64,000 nucleotides of DNA from Olegusella massiliensis (GCF_900078545.1 NZ_FLLS01000002.1:434001-498000), one strand, 5' to 3'. Counted from the stretch's first letter, positions 25,838-34,918 are shown. Notes: generated by a model from the sequence alone, not told the origin. Translations and numbers: made by a program.

Positions 25838-26917
25838 CTACTCATCACCGAAGGAAACGCCCAGTTCACGCGCCTCGCGCACCAGATCGCTCTCGGGGTC
25901 AACATACTTGAGCTTGCCAGCAATATCGGCCAGTGGCACTTTTTTCATCTTGCCTGCCACCTGTGCAACCAGAAAACCATACTCACCTTTAACCAATGCA
26001 TGTCCCGCGACCGCACCGCACTGGGAAGCAAAAATACGATCCTGCGCATCAGGCGTACCGCCACGCTGAGTATGGCCCGGAATAGCTACACGCGTCTCGC
26101 GGCCCGTACGCAACTCAATCTCGCGCGCAAGCGCATAGGCAACAGAAGGATCAGTCCTCTGGGCAAGAACCTCCTTGTATTCTTTTTTGTTGAGCATCTT
26201 TTCACCCTTGGTGATAGCACCTTCGGCCACCACAACAATGGCAAAACGCCCGCCCATTTTTTCGCGCTTCTCAATGGCCGCAACAACGTTATCCAGATCA
26301 TAGGGAATCTCAGGAATCAAAATAACGTCAGCTCCGCCTGCAACACCTGCGTACAGGGGAATCCAGCCAACCTTATGGCCCATAATCTCGATAACAAAGA
26401 CACGTCCATGTGAGCTTGCCGTGGTCTTGATATCATCAATTGCTTTGGTTGCAATATCGATAGCCGAGGGAAAACCAAAGGTCATATCAGTGCCCCAGGT
26501 GTCGTTATCAATCGTCTTTGGCAGACCGATAACATGCAGGCCTTCCTCATTCAGCAGGTTTGCTGTCTTGAGCGAGCCATTACCACCCAGTACGCACAGG
26601 TAATCAAGCCGCAGTTTTTTGTAAGTCTGCTTCATGGCCTCAACCTTGTTAAGACCATTTTCATCAGGTTCACGAATCAGCTTAAACGGTGTACGACTTG
26701 TGCCCAAAATGGTGCCACCCGTCGTCAGCAGACCGCTCACATCATGCCACGTGAGTTTGCGATACTGGCCATACATCAACCCACGATAGCCATCGAGAAA
26801 GCCATAAAACTCGACTGGATTTTTGCATCCGTTGCTAACCGTACGCACAATAGCGCGCATCGTAGCATTCAACGCTTGGCAATCACCACCGCTAGTAAGT
26901 ATACCGACTCGAAGCAT
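25838..26917 (-). CDS. pfkA: 6-phosphofructokinase
   Basis: 359 residues, ATG at 26917 with AGAGGGAAGAGG upstream. Catalyses phosphorylation of fructose 6-phosphate, the committed step of glycolysis. Phosphate-donor motifs: LTSGGDCQALNA near the start, GGNGS at 111-115, LPKTIDND at 132-139 with the catalytic Asp, MGHKVGW, and IPGHTQRGGTPD. Gly at 114 suggests ATP use, while Lys 134 and the PKTIDND form are typical of pyrophosphate-linked or mixed-substrate enzymes, and Asn replaces the usual Asp in GGDG. The 359-residue length also fits the mixed-substrate group. Its own terminator lies downstream. Confidence 0.94.
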   Translation of the reverse strand: MLRVGILTSGGDCQALNATMRAIVRTVSNGCKNPVEFYGFLDGYRGLMYGQYRKLTWHDVSGLLTTGGTILGTSRTPFKLIREPDENGLNKVEAMKQTYKKLRLDYLCVLGGNGSLKTANLLNEEGLHVIGLPKTIDNDTWGTDMTFGFPSAIDIATKAIDDIKTTASSHGRVFVIEIMGHKVGWIPLYAGVAGGADVILIPEIPYDLDNVVAAIEKREKMGGRFAIVVVAEGAITKGEKMLNKKEYKEVLAQRTDPSVAYALAREIELRTGRETRVAIPGHTQRGGTPDAQDRIFASQCGAVAGHALVKGEYGFLVAQVAGKMKKVPLADIAGKLKYVDPESDLVREARELGVSFGDE

Positions 26918-27031
26918 ATGGTCCTCTTCCCTCTCGCAGCGCTGTTACGGTCTTTTTTGCTGGTACCGACTTATAAACTCAGAATAGCCGTAGCTCTATT
27001 GTACGCCACCGATAAGCCAGACAAGCAAAAC

Positions 27032-27949
27032 TTAGTGCACAAGTAAGAAGTACGTTACTACAGCCGCACCCAGTATAATTCGATACCAACCAAAGGGCTT
27101 GAAATTGTGCTTTTTGACAAAGGACATCAAGAAACGAATCGCAAGCAAAGACACCACAAAAGCAACGACACAGCCAACTAACAACAGCGTTAACTCATGT
27201 AAAACAAAGCTATTGCCTTTGAGGAAAAACTTCACCAAGCGCAAGGCGCTGGCACCCACCATTACGGGCACTGCTAAAAAGAAGGTAAACTCCGCTGCAA
27301 CCGTGCGCGAGCAACCCAAAAGCAGGCCGCCAATGATGGTCGAGCCCGAGCGTGAGGTACCTGGCACAATCGAAAGAATCTGGAAAATGCCAATGCCTAT
27401 CGCCGTCAACCAAGGCATATGACGCACATCCGTCACACGCGCATCGGCATCAGCAAGCTCACTAGGATTGTCTGTCACAGGTACCGCCATATGACGAGCA
27501 GAACTTCCCCGAGCAACCAACTGCTGGGCACGGCTATCGCGGCGAGACTCAATCACAATAAAAGCAACACCATAGACAATAAGTGCAGCGGCAATCACAA
27601 AAGGACTGCCTAGATGAGCTTCCATCCAGTCGTCCAACGGGATACCAATTGCAGCTGCAGGAATACAAGCAACGATAATCTGTGCCCAAAGCCGCCACGT
27701 ATCACGGCGTTCATCGGGGCTTTTCTTACCCGAAAAGGGATTGAGTGCATGGAAGAAAAGTACGCAAACCGCCAGGATTGCCCCCAGCTGAATGACTACC
27801 AAAAACATATCCCAAAAATCTTTAGATACATTGAGCTTGACGAATTGGTCGAGCAACAGCATATGACCCGTTGATGAAATGGGTAACCACTCAGTAATGC
27901 CTTCTACTAAACCAAAAAGTACCGCTTTGAGCAGTTCAATCATATCCAT
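27032..27949 (-). CDS. uppP: Undecaprenyl-diphosphatase UppP (BacA)
   Basis: 305 residues from ATG at 27949 (GGGGGTG upstream); ATG two codons later is also possible. This membrane enzyme recycles undecaprenyl diphosphate for peptidoglycan synthesis and confers bacitracin resistance. Signature motifs are complete: GLVEGITEWLPISSTGH near the N-terminus and PGTSRSGSTIIGGL in the second half, carrying catalytic Glu, Ser and Arg residues. About eight hydrophobic helices. A hydrophilic loop of about 45 residues (ESRRDSRAQQ onward) separates the halves, longer than in E. coli. Upstream of pfkA transcript start on the same strand, likely separate unit. Confidence 0.96.
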   Translation of the reverse strand: MDMIELLKAVLFGLVEGITEWLPISSTGHMLLLDQFVKLNVSKDFWDMFLVVIQLGAILAVCVLFFHALNPFSGKKSPDERRDTWRLWAQIIVACIPAAAIGIPLDDWMEAHLGSPFVIAAALIVYGVAFIVIESRRDSRAQQLVARGSSARHMAVPVTDNPSELADADARVTDVRHMPWLTAIGIGIFQILSIVPGTSRSGSTIIGGLLLGCSRTVAAEFTFFLAVPVMVGASALRLVKFFLKGNSFVLHELTLLLVGCVVAFVVSLLAIRFLMSFVKKHNFKPFGWYRIILGAAVVTYFLLVH

Positions 27950-28234
27950 GGGTACACCCCCGCTAGTTTTAACTGCCAATACGTCTTGCTACTACAGACG
28001 GCCCGCCATGACGAACACAACCACAGATACCACGCACGCACAGACCGCAGACACTTTGCTTGCCTATCTTTGCGTACCAATGTAGGACAACACGCCCACC
28101 ATCCGCCTGCCCCTCACAAACTGCTACGGAAAAACACCGACCGCCTACCGTCTAGAGCATCCACAAGCAAACTTATCATCTGACAGCTGGGTAAACTCTA
28201 GTTAGTAGATACTCTACGGAAAGCAGGGATTACG

Positions 28235-28687
28235 ATGACAAAGACTTACTCTGACCTCGGTTATGACAAGATTTTTGTAGCACTTGATGGGAGTGATCTG
28301 CAATATAAGGTGCTCGATCGTGCAATCACAACGGCAGCAAACGACAACGCAGAACTCTACATCGGTCATGTCATTGACTCAACCGCATTAGAAACTACAG
28401 GGGTTTATCCATCGGGCCTCATTTCCGCCCTTGAAGAGGATTTCCGCAATTCTATCGCCGAGCAAATCGCCAAGGCACAAGCAGAGCCCAACATCAAAAA
28501 AGTCGCGCTTATTGTCAAAGCGGGGCGTATCCGCGAAACACTTAAAGATGAAATGCTTGATGAAATCAACCCTGATTTAGTGGTATGCGGCGCGCGCGGA
28601 CTGTCGCCAATCAAATATGCTCTGCTTGGCTCGATTTCGACCTTTTTGATTAGAACCGCAAAGGTTGACACTCTTGTGGTGAAGTAG
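28235..28687 (+). CDS. Universal stress protein (UspA family)
   Basis: 150 residues with AGGGATTACG upstream of the ATG. Single Usp domain: N-terminal KIFVALDGSDLQYKVLDRA and the ATP-binding motif GARGLSPIKYALLGSIS, of the G-2X-G-9X-G(S/T) type, so it is of the nucleotide-binding group. The C-terminus VDTLVVK is characteristic. Probably cytoplasmic, dimeric. Monocistronic; a strong hairpin follows. Confidence 0.93.
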   Translation: MTKTYSDLGYDKIFVALDGSDLQYKVLDRAITTAANDNAELYIGHVIDSTALETTGVYPSGLISALEEDFRNSIAEQIAKAQAEPNIKKVALIVKAGRIRETLKDEMLDEINPDLVVCGARGLSPIKYALLGSISTFLIRTAKVDTLVVK

Positions 28688-28709
28688 CACCTAAGCTTAA
28701 CGTGCCTCA

Positions 28710-28751
28710 AGCCCTGCAAGCCGCGCGACCTCGTGTGCTCCTTGCAGGGCT
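28710..28751. terminator. Hairpin between convergent usp and EamA genes
   Basis: Perfect 11-base inverted repeat AGCCCTGCAAG / CTTGCAGGGCT with a 20-base loop, just after the usp stop and just before the EamA gene end. No clear T-run; probable bidirectional terminator. Confidence 0.6.
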
Positions 28752-28759
28752 ATATACAG

Positions 28760-29707
28760 CTATACAGTCAGAAATACGGTAATGATAATTAAAGCAAAGC
28801 CCAGCAGCTCTGCTCCAGAAAAAGTTGCACCAAGAAAAACAACTGATGTAATGGTTGCCACCACAGGCTCGGAAGTTGCAAGCAACGAGCCTCGCACCGA
28901 GCCGACTTCTTTGACGCCTTGCAGGTAGAGGCCATAAGCACCAAAAGTACCTATGACCACGGAAAACACAACGGCCAACCAGCCAAGCCAGTCAAGTGTA
29001 GGCATATTTTCCCAGGGACGCACATAAGCCGAAAGCAGCACTCCTGCCATCAAAAAAGACAAACCATTGACCACAAAATTACCCCAGCGATGCATCATGT
29101 GTGCGGGCAAAATAGCCAAAATAGCAGCGGCAACAGCACAAATTAGACCCCAAATAAGACCTTCAGGCTGCAGATTCATCTGAGTTGGCACACCTGCGGT
29201 TGCCACCAAATACGTACCCATAAGTGCAAGAAATAGACCCAGCGCTTCACGTTTGCGCGGCTTGCGGGGTGTAACCACACACACATACACCAGCACCATG
29301 GGCATCTCTAGCGACTGCAACACCGTCGCTGTACCCGAATCAGTCCAATCAATTGCCTCGAGATAAGCTACCTGAGAAAAAATAATGCCGCCCAGCGCCA
29401 CAAGCAAAATTGCCCAGAGATCACGCGGACTATGCAGGGCATCTATCAGGCGACGACGATTACGCAACAGCGCTACAGCCAAAAAAAGCCAGCACGCAGT
29501 CAGCTCACGTACACAAGCCAACCACAGGGGGTCAACGTTATAGGCATCCATTAAAAACTTGGATACAGTACCGTTTGCGCCCCACAGTGCGCCTCCAAGC
29601 AGCGTAATAAAAATACCGCGCAACAATGCGCGTCCTGTAGGATCAGGAGTCGGCGCTTCAATCTTTCCTGAAGGCGTCGATTGACGTTGAGGTTCAAGCA
29701 TGGGCAT
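28760..29707 (-). CDS. EamA-family (DMT superfamily) transporter
   Basis: 315 residues from ATG at 29707; ATG at 29701 is equally possible and neither has a strong Shine-Dalgarno. Ten hydrophobic helices in two EamA repeats: the first from GIFITLLGGALWGANGTVSKF, the second from EGLIWGLICAVAAAILAILPA, ending with GSVRGSLLATSEPVVATITSV. These are drug/metabolite exporters; substrate cannot be inferred. The -10 hexamer TATAAT at 29721-29726 puts the transcript start only a few bases before the start codon. Divergent from the M16C peptidase gene. Confidence 0.9.
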   Translation of the reverse strand: MPMLEPQRQSTPSGKIEAPTPDPTGRALLRGIFITLLGGALWGANGTVSKFLMDAYNVDPLWLACVRELTACWLFLAVALLRNRRRLIDALHSPRDLWAILLVALGGIIFSQVAYLEAIDWTDSGTATVLQSLEMPMVLVYVCVVTPRKPRKREALGLFLALMGTYLVATAGVPTQMNLQPEGLIWGLICAVAAAILAILPAHMMHRWGNFVVNGLSFLMAGVLLSAYVRPWENMPTLDWLGWLAVVFSVVIGTFGAYGLYLQGVKEVGSVRGSLLATSEPVVATITSVVFLGATFSGAELLGFALIIITVFLTV

Positions 29708-29720
29708 CTCATCTCTGGGT

Positions 29721-29726
29721 ATTATA
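29721..29726 (-). promoter_or_regulatory. -10 element of the EamA gene
   Basis: TATAAT on the minus strand, about 13 bases upstream of the first candidate ATG. No good -35 at 16-18 bases. If used, the leader would be only about 5-13 bases long. Confidence 0.5.
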
Positions 29727-29782
29727 AATAAGTGCACAAAACCTAAAGCACAATAGCACCAATACACTGCTTGGAGGACCTC

Positions 29783-32749
29783 ATGCAAAAGGATAAGAAG
29801 GATTTCACTATTCCCGACCCCAAACTAGCGGTTGGCAGCAAACATTCGGGCTTTAGTGTCACCGCAATTCATCCTATCTCCGAACTCTCAGCTACTGGCT
29901 ATGAGCTGCGCCATGACGCGAGCGGCGCCCGTGCGCTCTGGCTTGCCTGCAACGATGTCAACAAGTCATTTGCCATCAGTTTCAAAACGCCACCCGCTAA
30001 TGACACGGGTGTTTTTCATATCCTTGAGCATTCAGTGTTGTGTGGTTCGGATCGTTTTCCTGTCAAGGAGCCGTTCGTCAATTTAATCAAGACGAGCATG
30101 CAGACCTTCCTAAACGCAATGACTTTTCCCGACAAAACCATGTATCCTGTTGCGTCCACTAACGAGCGCGATCTCGAAAATCTTATGGATGTTTATCTGG
30201 ATGCCGTGCTACATCCTGCCATCTACCAGCGTCCACGCATTTTTGAGCAGGAAGGCTGGCACTACGAACTTGCCGGCGAAGGTGACGATGCTCAGCTTAT
30301 GTATAACGGCGTTGTCTTTAACGAGATGAAAGGCGCCTTCTCAGATCCCGATGAAATTGTATTTGATCAGGTCAGTCGTGCACTCTTCCCCGATACTCCC
30401 TACCGTTTTGTCTCTGGCGGAGATCCACACTCTATCCCTCAGCTCAGCTACGAGCAGTTTATCGACACCCATGCGCGTCACTACAATCTCGCTAACAGCT
30501 ACACCATTTTGTATGGTGATCTTGATATTGAGCGCGAACTTGCCTTCATCAACAAGCGTTTTGAGCAAGCTGTTGACCGCGGTGTTGGCAAGCCCAACGC
30601 ACTGCCAATGCAAGCCCCCATCCAAGCAGGACTTTCTCAAGTCAAGATGGCAACAGCCCCTGAGAATGCCTCTGTCGCACTGGCATACGTGTTTGCCACT
30701 GCTGATGAGCGCACACGTGTGCTAGCAGCAGATGTATTACTTGACACCTTGGCGGGCTCCAATGAGGCTCCACTTAAGCGCGCTGTACTCGAAGCGGGTC
30801 TGGGTCAAGACTTTAATGCCACACTCATTGATGCCGAACTACAACCGCAGGTTATCTTCCAACTCAAGGGGGCAAAGCCAGGTGTGGCCAAGCAGTTCCG
30901 TGAGCTTGTTGAACATACCTGTGCGCGTCTCGTTGCTGATGGCATCGAGCGCGAACGCCTTGAGGCCTCGCTTGCTCAGGCAGAATTTAATCTACGCGAA
31001 GGCGATTGGGGCGTCTACGCTGACGGTGTTGCCCTGTCAATGCAAGTAATGTCGAGCTGGCTTTACAACGACGACAACCCTGTGGCATATCTTTATTACG
31101 AAGACGCGCTCGCACATCTCAAGGATGCAGTCAAAACAGGCGGCTTTGAACAGCTACTTGATGAAATGGTTGTTCATTCCCAGCATTCCTGCGCTGTAGA
31201 GTTGATACCCACCGACGAAGGTGCGGCAGATGCAGAGGCGGCAGAGCTGGCCAAGTTGCGCGCACAGATGTCTGATGATCAGTTAGCGGCCATTGCTGAC
31301 GAGGTAGCAGTTCTTCGTGCTGAACAGGAAGCGCCGGATGCTCCCGAAGATATTGCACTTTTGCCACGCCTACACGTTTCGGATATCAAAGACGCACCCG
31401 AAGAAACGCCAGCTACGCTGGATGAAACAGCGCCTTTGCCCTGCTATGCCTATGATTTAGATACTCACGGCATCGATTACGTCTGGCACTACTTTGATTT
31501 ACGGCGTTTTAGCTTTGATGAGCTGCCCTACGTGAGTATGCTCACGGATTTGCTTGGTAAACTCGACACCACAGAGCATGACGCTTCGGCGCTGGACATG
31601 CTTATCGAGCGCGAATTAGGCTTTTTGAGCTTTAGCGTCGAAGCCTATGGCCGAGATGAAGATTCAAGCTTTGTGCACCCGCTGCTGGTTGTGCGCGCTT
31701 CTGCCTTGGCAGACAAAACGGCGGCTCTTGCAACGCTTCCTGCTGAGGTCTGGGGCAAGACCCTCTACACCGATACGGATCGTATCTACAACTTGCTCGT
31801 GCAGCACCGTATTGCGATGGAGCAAAACTTCATTGGCGCCGGTCACCGTGCTGCAATGGCAGCACTTGCAACTCACTACTCGGCAGCTGCAAAAGCAACT
31901 GCACAAATGGGTGGTGTGGAGTACTACCTTTTCCTCAAAGATTTGCTTGCCCACTGGGACGAACGCAAAGACGCCCTCATAGACATTCTTATCGATATCG
32001 CGCAGCGTATATTTACTGCAGATGAGATGAGCGTCAGCTTTGCTGGTAGCACCGATAGCTATAAACGTTTTTGGGATTTGGGCGGCACGCTCGGTCTTAG
32101 AAAAGCTGGCAAGCAAACCGCTACGCATCAGCTAGAAATCGCACTTCCAGACCCAGACAAACCAATGCGCCAGGGCTATATCATTCCTTCCGACGTGTGT
32201 TATGTGGGTGAAGCGCAGCCGCGCTCTATGGCAGATAGCTGCAGCTTGGGCGCTTGGATGGTAGCTTCGCGGGCACTTTCGTTTGACTATCTATGGAACG
32301 AAGTCCGCGTCAAGGGAGGAGCCTATGGCACTGGGTTCCAACGTAACAGCGCAGGCGTGAGCCAGTTCTGGTCTTACCGTGACCCTGATATTGATGGCAC
32401 CATTGTGCGCTACGAGGGCGCGAGTTCCTGGCTTGCTCAATGGAGCGGTGGTGAAGACGAGCTGGAAGGTTACATCGTCTCCAGTGTCGCCACCCATGAC
32501 ACGCCGCTCAAGCCTCGCCAGATTGCACGTCGTCAAGATTCGCAGAGATTCGCTGGCAAGCCGCACGGTTGGCGCTGTGATGTGCGCAAGCAAATGTTGG
32601 CCACCACAGCCGAAGATTTGCGTGCGATGGCAGCATCCTTACGTGAGTTGCATAATCGCCGCAGCATTGTAGTCTTTGGTGGCAAAGACAAACTCAAGGA
32701 GTCACAACTGAATCTAACCCTCACCCAGCTGATGGATGAAGCAAACTAG
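29783..32749 (+). CDS. M16C zinc metallopeptidase (presequence protease/falcilysin type)
   Basis: 988 residues from ATG at 29783, with GGAGG seven bases upstream. Inverted zinc motif HILEH at 79-83 (His, Glu, His) and a further Glu in NEMKGAF about 95 residues on complete the site; the NLIKTSMQTFLNAMTFPDKT segment is diagnostic of the PreP/Cym1 branch. Four M16 domains with a long central linker (acidic, EEAPDAPEDIA region). The C-terminal RVKGGAYGTGF segment holds the substrate-anchoring Arg/Tyr region. These cytoplasmic enzymes degrade free peptides. Single gene followed by a hairpin. Confidence 0.95.
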   Translation: MQKDKKDFTIPDPKLAVGSKHSGFSVTAIHPISELSATGYELRHDASGARALWLACNDVNKSFAISFKTPPANDTGVFHILEHSVLCGSDRFPVKEPFVNLIKTSMQTFLNAMTFPDKTMYPVASTNERDLENLMDVYLDAVLHPAIYQRPRIFEQEGWHYELAGEGDDAQLMYNGVVFNEMKGAFSDPDEIVFDQVSRALFPDTPYRFVSGGDPHSIPQLSYEQFIDTHARHYNLANSYTILYGDLDIERELAFINKRFEQAVDRGVGKPNALPMQAPIQAGLSQVKMATAPENASVALAYVFATADERTRVLAADVLLDTLAGSNEAPLKRAVLEAGLGQDFNATLIDAELQPQVIFQLKGAKPGVAKQFRELVEHTCARLVADGIERERLEASLAQAEFNLREGDWGVYADGVALSMQVMSSWLYNDDNPVAYLYYEDALAHLKDAVKTGGFEQLLDEMVVHSQHSCAVELIPTDEGAADAEAAELAKLRAQMSDDQLAAIADEVAVLRAEQEAPDAPEDIALLPRLHVSDIKDAPEETPATLDETAPLPCYAYDLDTHGIDYVWHYFDLRRFSFDELPYVSMLTDLLGKLDTTEHDASALDMLIERELGFLSFSVEAYGRDEDSSFVHPLLVVRASALADKTAALATLPAEVWGKTLYTDTDRIYNLLVQHRIAMEQNFIGAGHRAAMAALATHYSAAAKATAQMGGVEYYLFLKDLLAHWDERKDALIDILIDIAQRIFTADEMSVSFAGSTDSYKRFWDLGGTLGLRKAGKQTATHQLEIALPDPDKPMRQGYIIPSDVCYVGEAQPRSMADSCSLGAWMVASRALSFDYLWNEVRVKGGAYGTGFQRNSAGVSQFWSYRDPDIDGTIVRYEGASSWLAQWSGGEDELEGYIVSSVATHDTPLKPRQIARRQDSQRFAGKPHGWRCDVRKQMLATTAEDLRAMAASLRELHNRRSIVVFGGKDKLKESQLNLTLTQLMDEAN

Positions 32750-32849
32750 CCGCTGTCCTGCTTTACCGCATGGCATTGTTGCTTTGCTGCGTTTTGTGTT
32801 TGTCCTGCCGTGTTAGCGAGCTTTGGCATCGTATTTTGTACCTTTATCG

Positions 32850-32892
32850 AGCCTCTGTGGGTATTTCAGCAAATGCTGCCCCCACAGAGGCT
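32850..32892 (+). terminator. Hairpin downstream of the M16C gene
   Basis: Perfect 12-base inverted repeat AGCCTCTGTGGG / CCCACAGAGGCT with an inner CAGCA-AA-TGCTG hairpin (32867-32878). Followed by CTCTCTGT rather than a T-run. It separates the peptidase gene from the leader of the next operon. Confidence 0.65.
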
Positions 32893-32917
32893 CTCTCTGT
32901 CATAAAATTAACCTGTA

Positions 32918-33002
32918 TGAGCCACCTGTAAGGGGGCATTTGGCTCAGGTCTCGACGGTTTTTAGCGAGACACAGACGGGATGTCGGGTTTTGCTCGGCA
33001 TC
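32918..33002 (+). promoter_or_regulatory. Structured 5' leader of the NifU-like/GGGtGRT operon
   Basis: Three consecutive hairpins end 9 bases before the Shine-Dalgarno: TGAGCCA/TGGCTCA (32918-32924 with 32941-32947), GTCTCG/CGAGAC (32949-32954 with 32966-32971), and a 9-pair stem GATGTCGGG/CTCGGCATC (32980-32988 with 32994-33002, G-U pairs included). It matches no riboswitch class I can recall. Probably regulatory or an mRNA-stabilising leader. Confidence 0.5.
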
Positions 33003-33026
33003 GTCGGCGTTGGAGAGGAGTGCTAT

Positions 33027-33719
33027 ATGCAGTATTCAGCGGACGTGGAGAGGATGTGCCCTGTTGCCAAGGGTGCATACCATGGTCCTGCCCCAATTCC
33101 TGAGGAGGGAAAGTGGGTTCAGGCCAAGAAAATTGAGGATATCTCTGGCTATACGCACGGTGTTGGTTGGTGTGCACCCCAGCAGGGTGCTTGCAAGCTC
33201 TCGCTTAATGTCAAGGCGGGCGTTATTGAAGAATGTCTACTCGAGACCGTCGGCTGCTCAGGCATGACCCATTCTGCTGCTATGGCTGCCGAAATTCTTC
33301 CCAAGAAGACTATTCTTGAGGCTCTCAACACCGACCTTGTCTGCGACGCTATCAACGTTGCTATGCGCGAGCTTTTCTTGCAGATTGTCTATGGTCGTAC
33401 TCAGACTGCTTTCTCCGAGGATGGTCTGCCTATCGGCGCTGGCATCGACGATCTTGGCAAAGGCCTGCGCTCCATGGTGGGTACCACTTATGGCACCGCA
33501 GCCAAGGGTCCCCGTTATCTTGAGCTGACCCAGGGTTATATCACCCACATCGCCCTCAACGAGAAGGACGAGATCATCGGCTTTGAGTTCGTCAACCTCG
33601 GCAAGTTCATGGATGACGTCAAGGCTGGCACCGATGCAAACGAGGCGCTCGAAAAGGCAAAGGGCCGCTATGGTCAGTGGGACGCGCCCGCCAAGGTCAT
33701 CGACCCCCGTGCCGAGTAA
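33027..33719 (+). CDS. NifU-like iron-sulfur cluster scaffold protein (GGGtGRT partner)
   Basis: 230 residues from ATG at 33027 with GGAGAGGAG at ideal spacing; the frame is open for 68 more codons upstream, but that overlaps the leader hairpins and is not protein-like. The region GACKLSLNVKAGVIEECL plus ETVGCSGMTHSAAMAAEIL matches the NifU/IscU fold, with Cys at 49, 56, 70, 77 and 106 available for cluster assembly; C11 lies in the conserved-looking MCPVAKGAYH start. It is longer than IscU, with a C-terminal extension ending in KAKGRYGQWDAPAK. Always seen by me next to GGGtGRT proteins; target of the assembled cluster unknown. Strong codon bias suggests high expression. Confidence 0.85.
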   Translation: MQYSADVERMCPVAKGAYHGPAPIPEEGKWVQAKKIEDISGYTHGVGWCAPQQGACKLSLNVKAGVIEECLLETVGCSGMTHSAAMAAEILPKKTILEALNTDLVCDAINVAMRELFLQIVYGRTQTAFSEDGLPIGAGIDDLGKGLRSMVGTTYGTAAKGPRYLELTQGYITHIALNEKDEIIGFEFVNLGKFMDDVKAGTDANEALEKAKGRYGQWDAPAKVIDPRAE

Positions 33720-33747
33720 CTTGGGGAAAGAAAAGGAGGCACGTCTT

Positions 33748-34749
33748 ATGGCAGTCACATTTGAAGGTTACGAGCGCCGCATCGCAAAGATTACCAAGGT
33801 GCTCGATAGTTATGGTATTTCCAGTCTCGAAGAGGCTGAAAAAATTTGTCTGGACAAGGGCATCGATGCTCGCAAAATTATCTTTGATGTTCAGTCAATC
33901 GCATTTGAAAACGCCGCATGGGCATACGTTGCAGGCTGCGCAATCGCAATCAAGAAGGGTTGCACAACCGCATCTGATGCAGCTGCCGCTATTGGTGAAG
34001 GCCTGCAGGCATTCTGCGTTCCTGGCTCTGTAGCAGAAGATCGTAAGGTTGGTTTGGGCCACGGCAACCTCGGAGCTATGCTTTTGGGCGAGGATACCGA
34101 GTGCTTTGCATTCCTCGCAGGTCATGAGTCTTTTGCTGCTGCTGAGGGCGCCATCGGCATCGCAAACAACGCCAACAAGGCCCGCAAGAAGCCGCTGCGC
34201 GTTATCCTCAACGGCCTTGGCAAGGACGCCGCACAGATTATCGCTCGCATTAACGGCTTTACCTATGTTCAGACCCAGTTTGATTACTTCACCGGTGAGC
34301 TGACCGTGGTCGAGACCACCAAGTACTCCGATGGTCCTCGCGCTGCTGTTAATTGCTACGGTGCTGACGACGTCCGTGAGGGTGTCGCTATCATGTGGCA
34401 TGAAAACGTTGATATTTCGATTACCGGCAATTCCACCAATCCTACTCGCTTCCAGCACCCCGTCGCAGGCACCTATTTTAAGGAGCGCGTCCTTGCTGGC
34501 AAGAAGTACTTCTCTGTTGCATCTGGTGGCGGCACGGGTCGTACCCTGCATCCCGACAACATGGGTGCAGGTCCTGCTTCCTATGGCATGACCGACACCA
34601 TGGGTCGCATGCACTCATCGGCACAATTTGCTGGCTCGAGCTCCGTACCCGCCCACGTTGACATGATGGGCCTTATCGGCATGGGCAACAATCCCATGGT
34701 TGGCGCTACCGTCGCGTGCGCTGTCGCCGTTGAGCAGGCTATGGCGTAA
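33748..34749 (+). CDS. GGGtGRT protein
   Basis: 333 residues from ATG at 33748, with AAAGGAGG eight bases upstream, 28 bases behind the NifU-like gene. Named for its motif, present here as GGGTGRT at 260-266 within FSVASGGGTGRTLHPD. Other conserved-looking blocks: AYVAGCAIAIKKGC (56-72), VGLGHGNLGAMLLGEDTECF (101-120), NGLGKDAAQIIARINGF and a C-terminal AHVDMMGLIGMGNNPMVGA. The family is common in anaerobes and uncharacterised; the partner suggests iron-sulfur cluster chemistry. A strong terminator follows, so the two genes form a complete operon. Confidence 0.93.
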   Translation: MAVTFEGYERRIAKITKVLDSYGISSLEEAEKICLDKGIDARKIIFDVQSIAFENAAWAYVAGCAIAIKKGCTTASDAAAAIGEGLQAFCVPGSVAEDRKVGLGHGNLGAMLLGEDTECFAFLAGHESFAAAEGAIGIANNANKARKKPLRVILNGLGKDAAQIIARINGFTYVQTQFDYFTGELTVVETTKYSDGPRAAVNCYGADDVREGVAIMWHENVDISITGNSTNPTRFQHPVAGTYFKERVLAGKKYFSVASGGGTGRTLHPDNMGAGPASYGMTDTMGRMHSSAQFAGSSSVPAHVDMMGLIGMGNNPMVGATVACAVAVEQAMA

Positions 34750-34802
34750 GCTTTGGCTCTGCGCCTAGCAACACACAGGACAGCTACGTTTACGTCCTCA
34801 TA

Positions 34803-34835
34803 CCCTCGCAGGCAAATGCCTGCGAGGGCATTTTG
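34803..34835 (+). terminator. Rho-independent terminator of the GGGtGRT operon
   Basis: Perfect 12-base stem CCCTCGCAGGCA / TGCCTGCGAGGG (34803-34814 with 34817-34828), 2-base apparent loop, followed by CATTTTGT. Confidence 0.85.
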
Positions 34836-34918
34836 TACTCGCATCATCTTGGGTGCGCTTACTTTTTCGTACATCAACCATTCTCATGCGTGATTTTCAC
34901 GCCTAGATAATCGTAACT

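Noticed and set aside
32823-33026. N-terminal extension of the NifU-like protein
   Set aside because: It would translate through the leader hairpins and lacks homology; the start at 33027 has an excellent Shine-Dalgarno.
33895-34614. 239-codon frame antisense to the GGGtGRT gene
   Set aside because: Arises from the strong codon bias of the GGGtGRT gene; no domain and no ribosome site.
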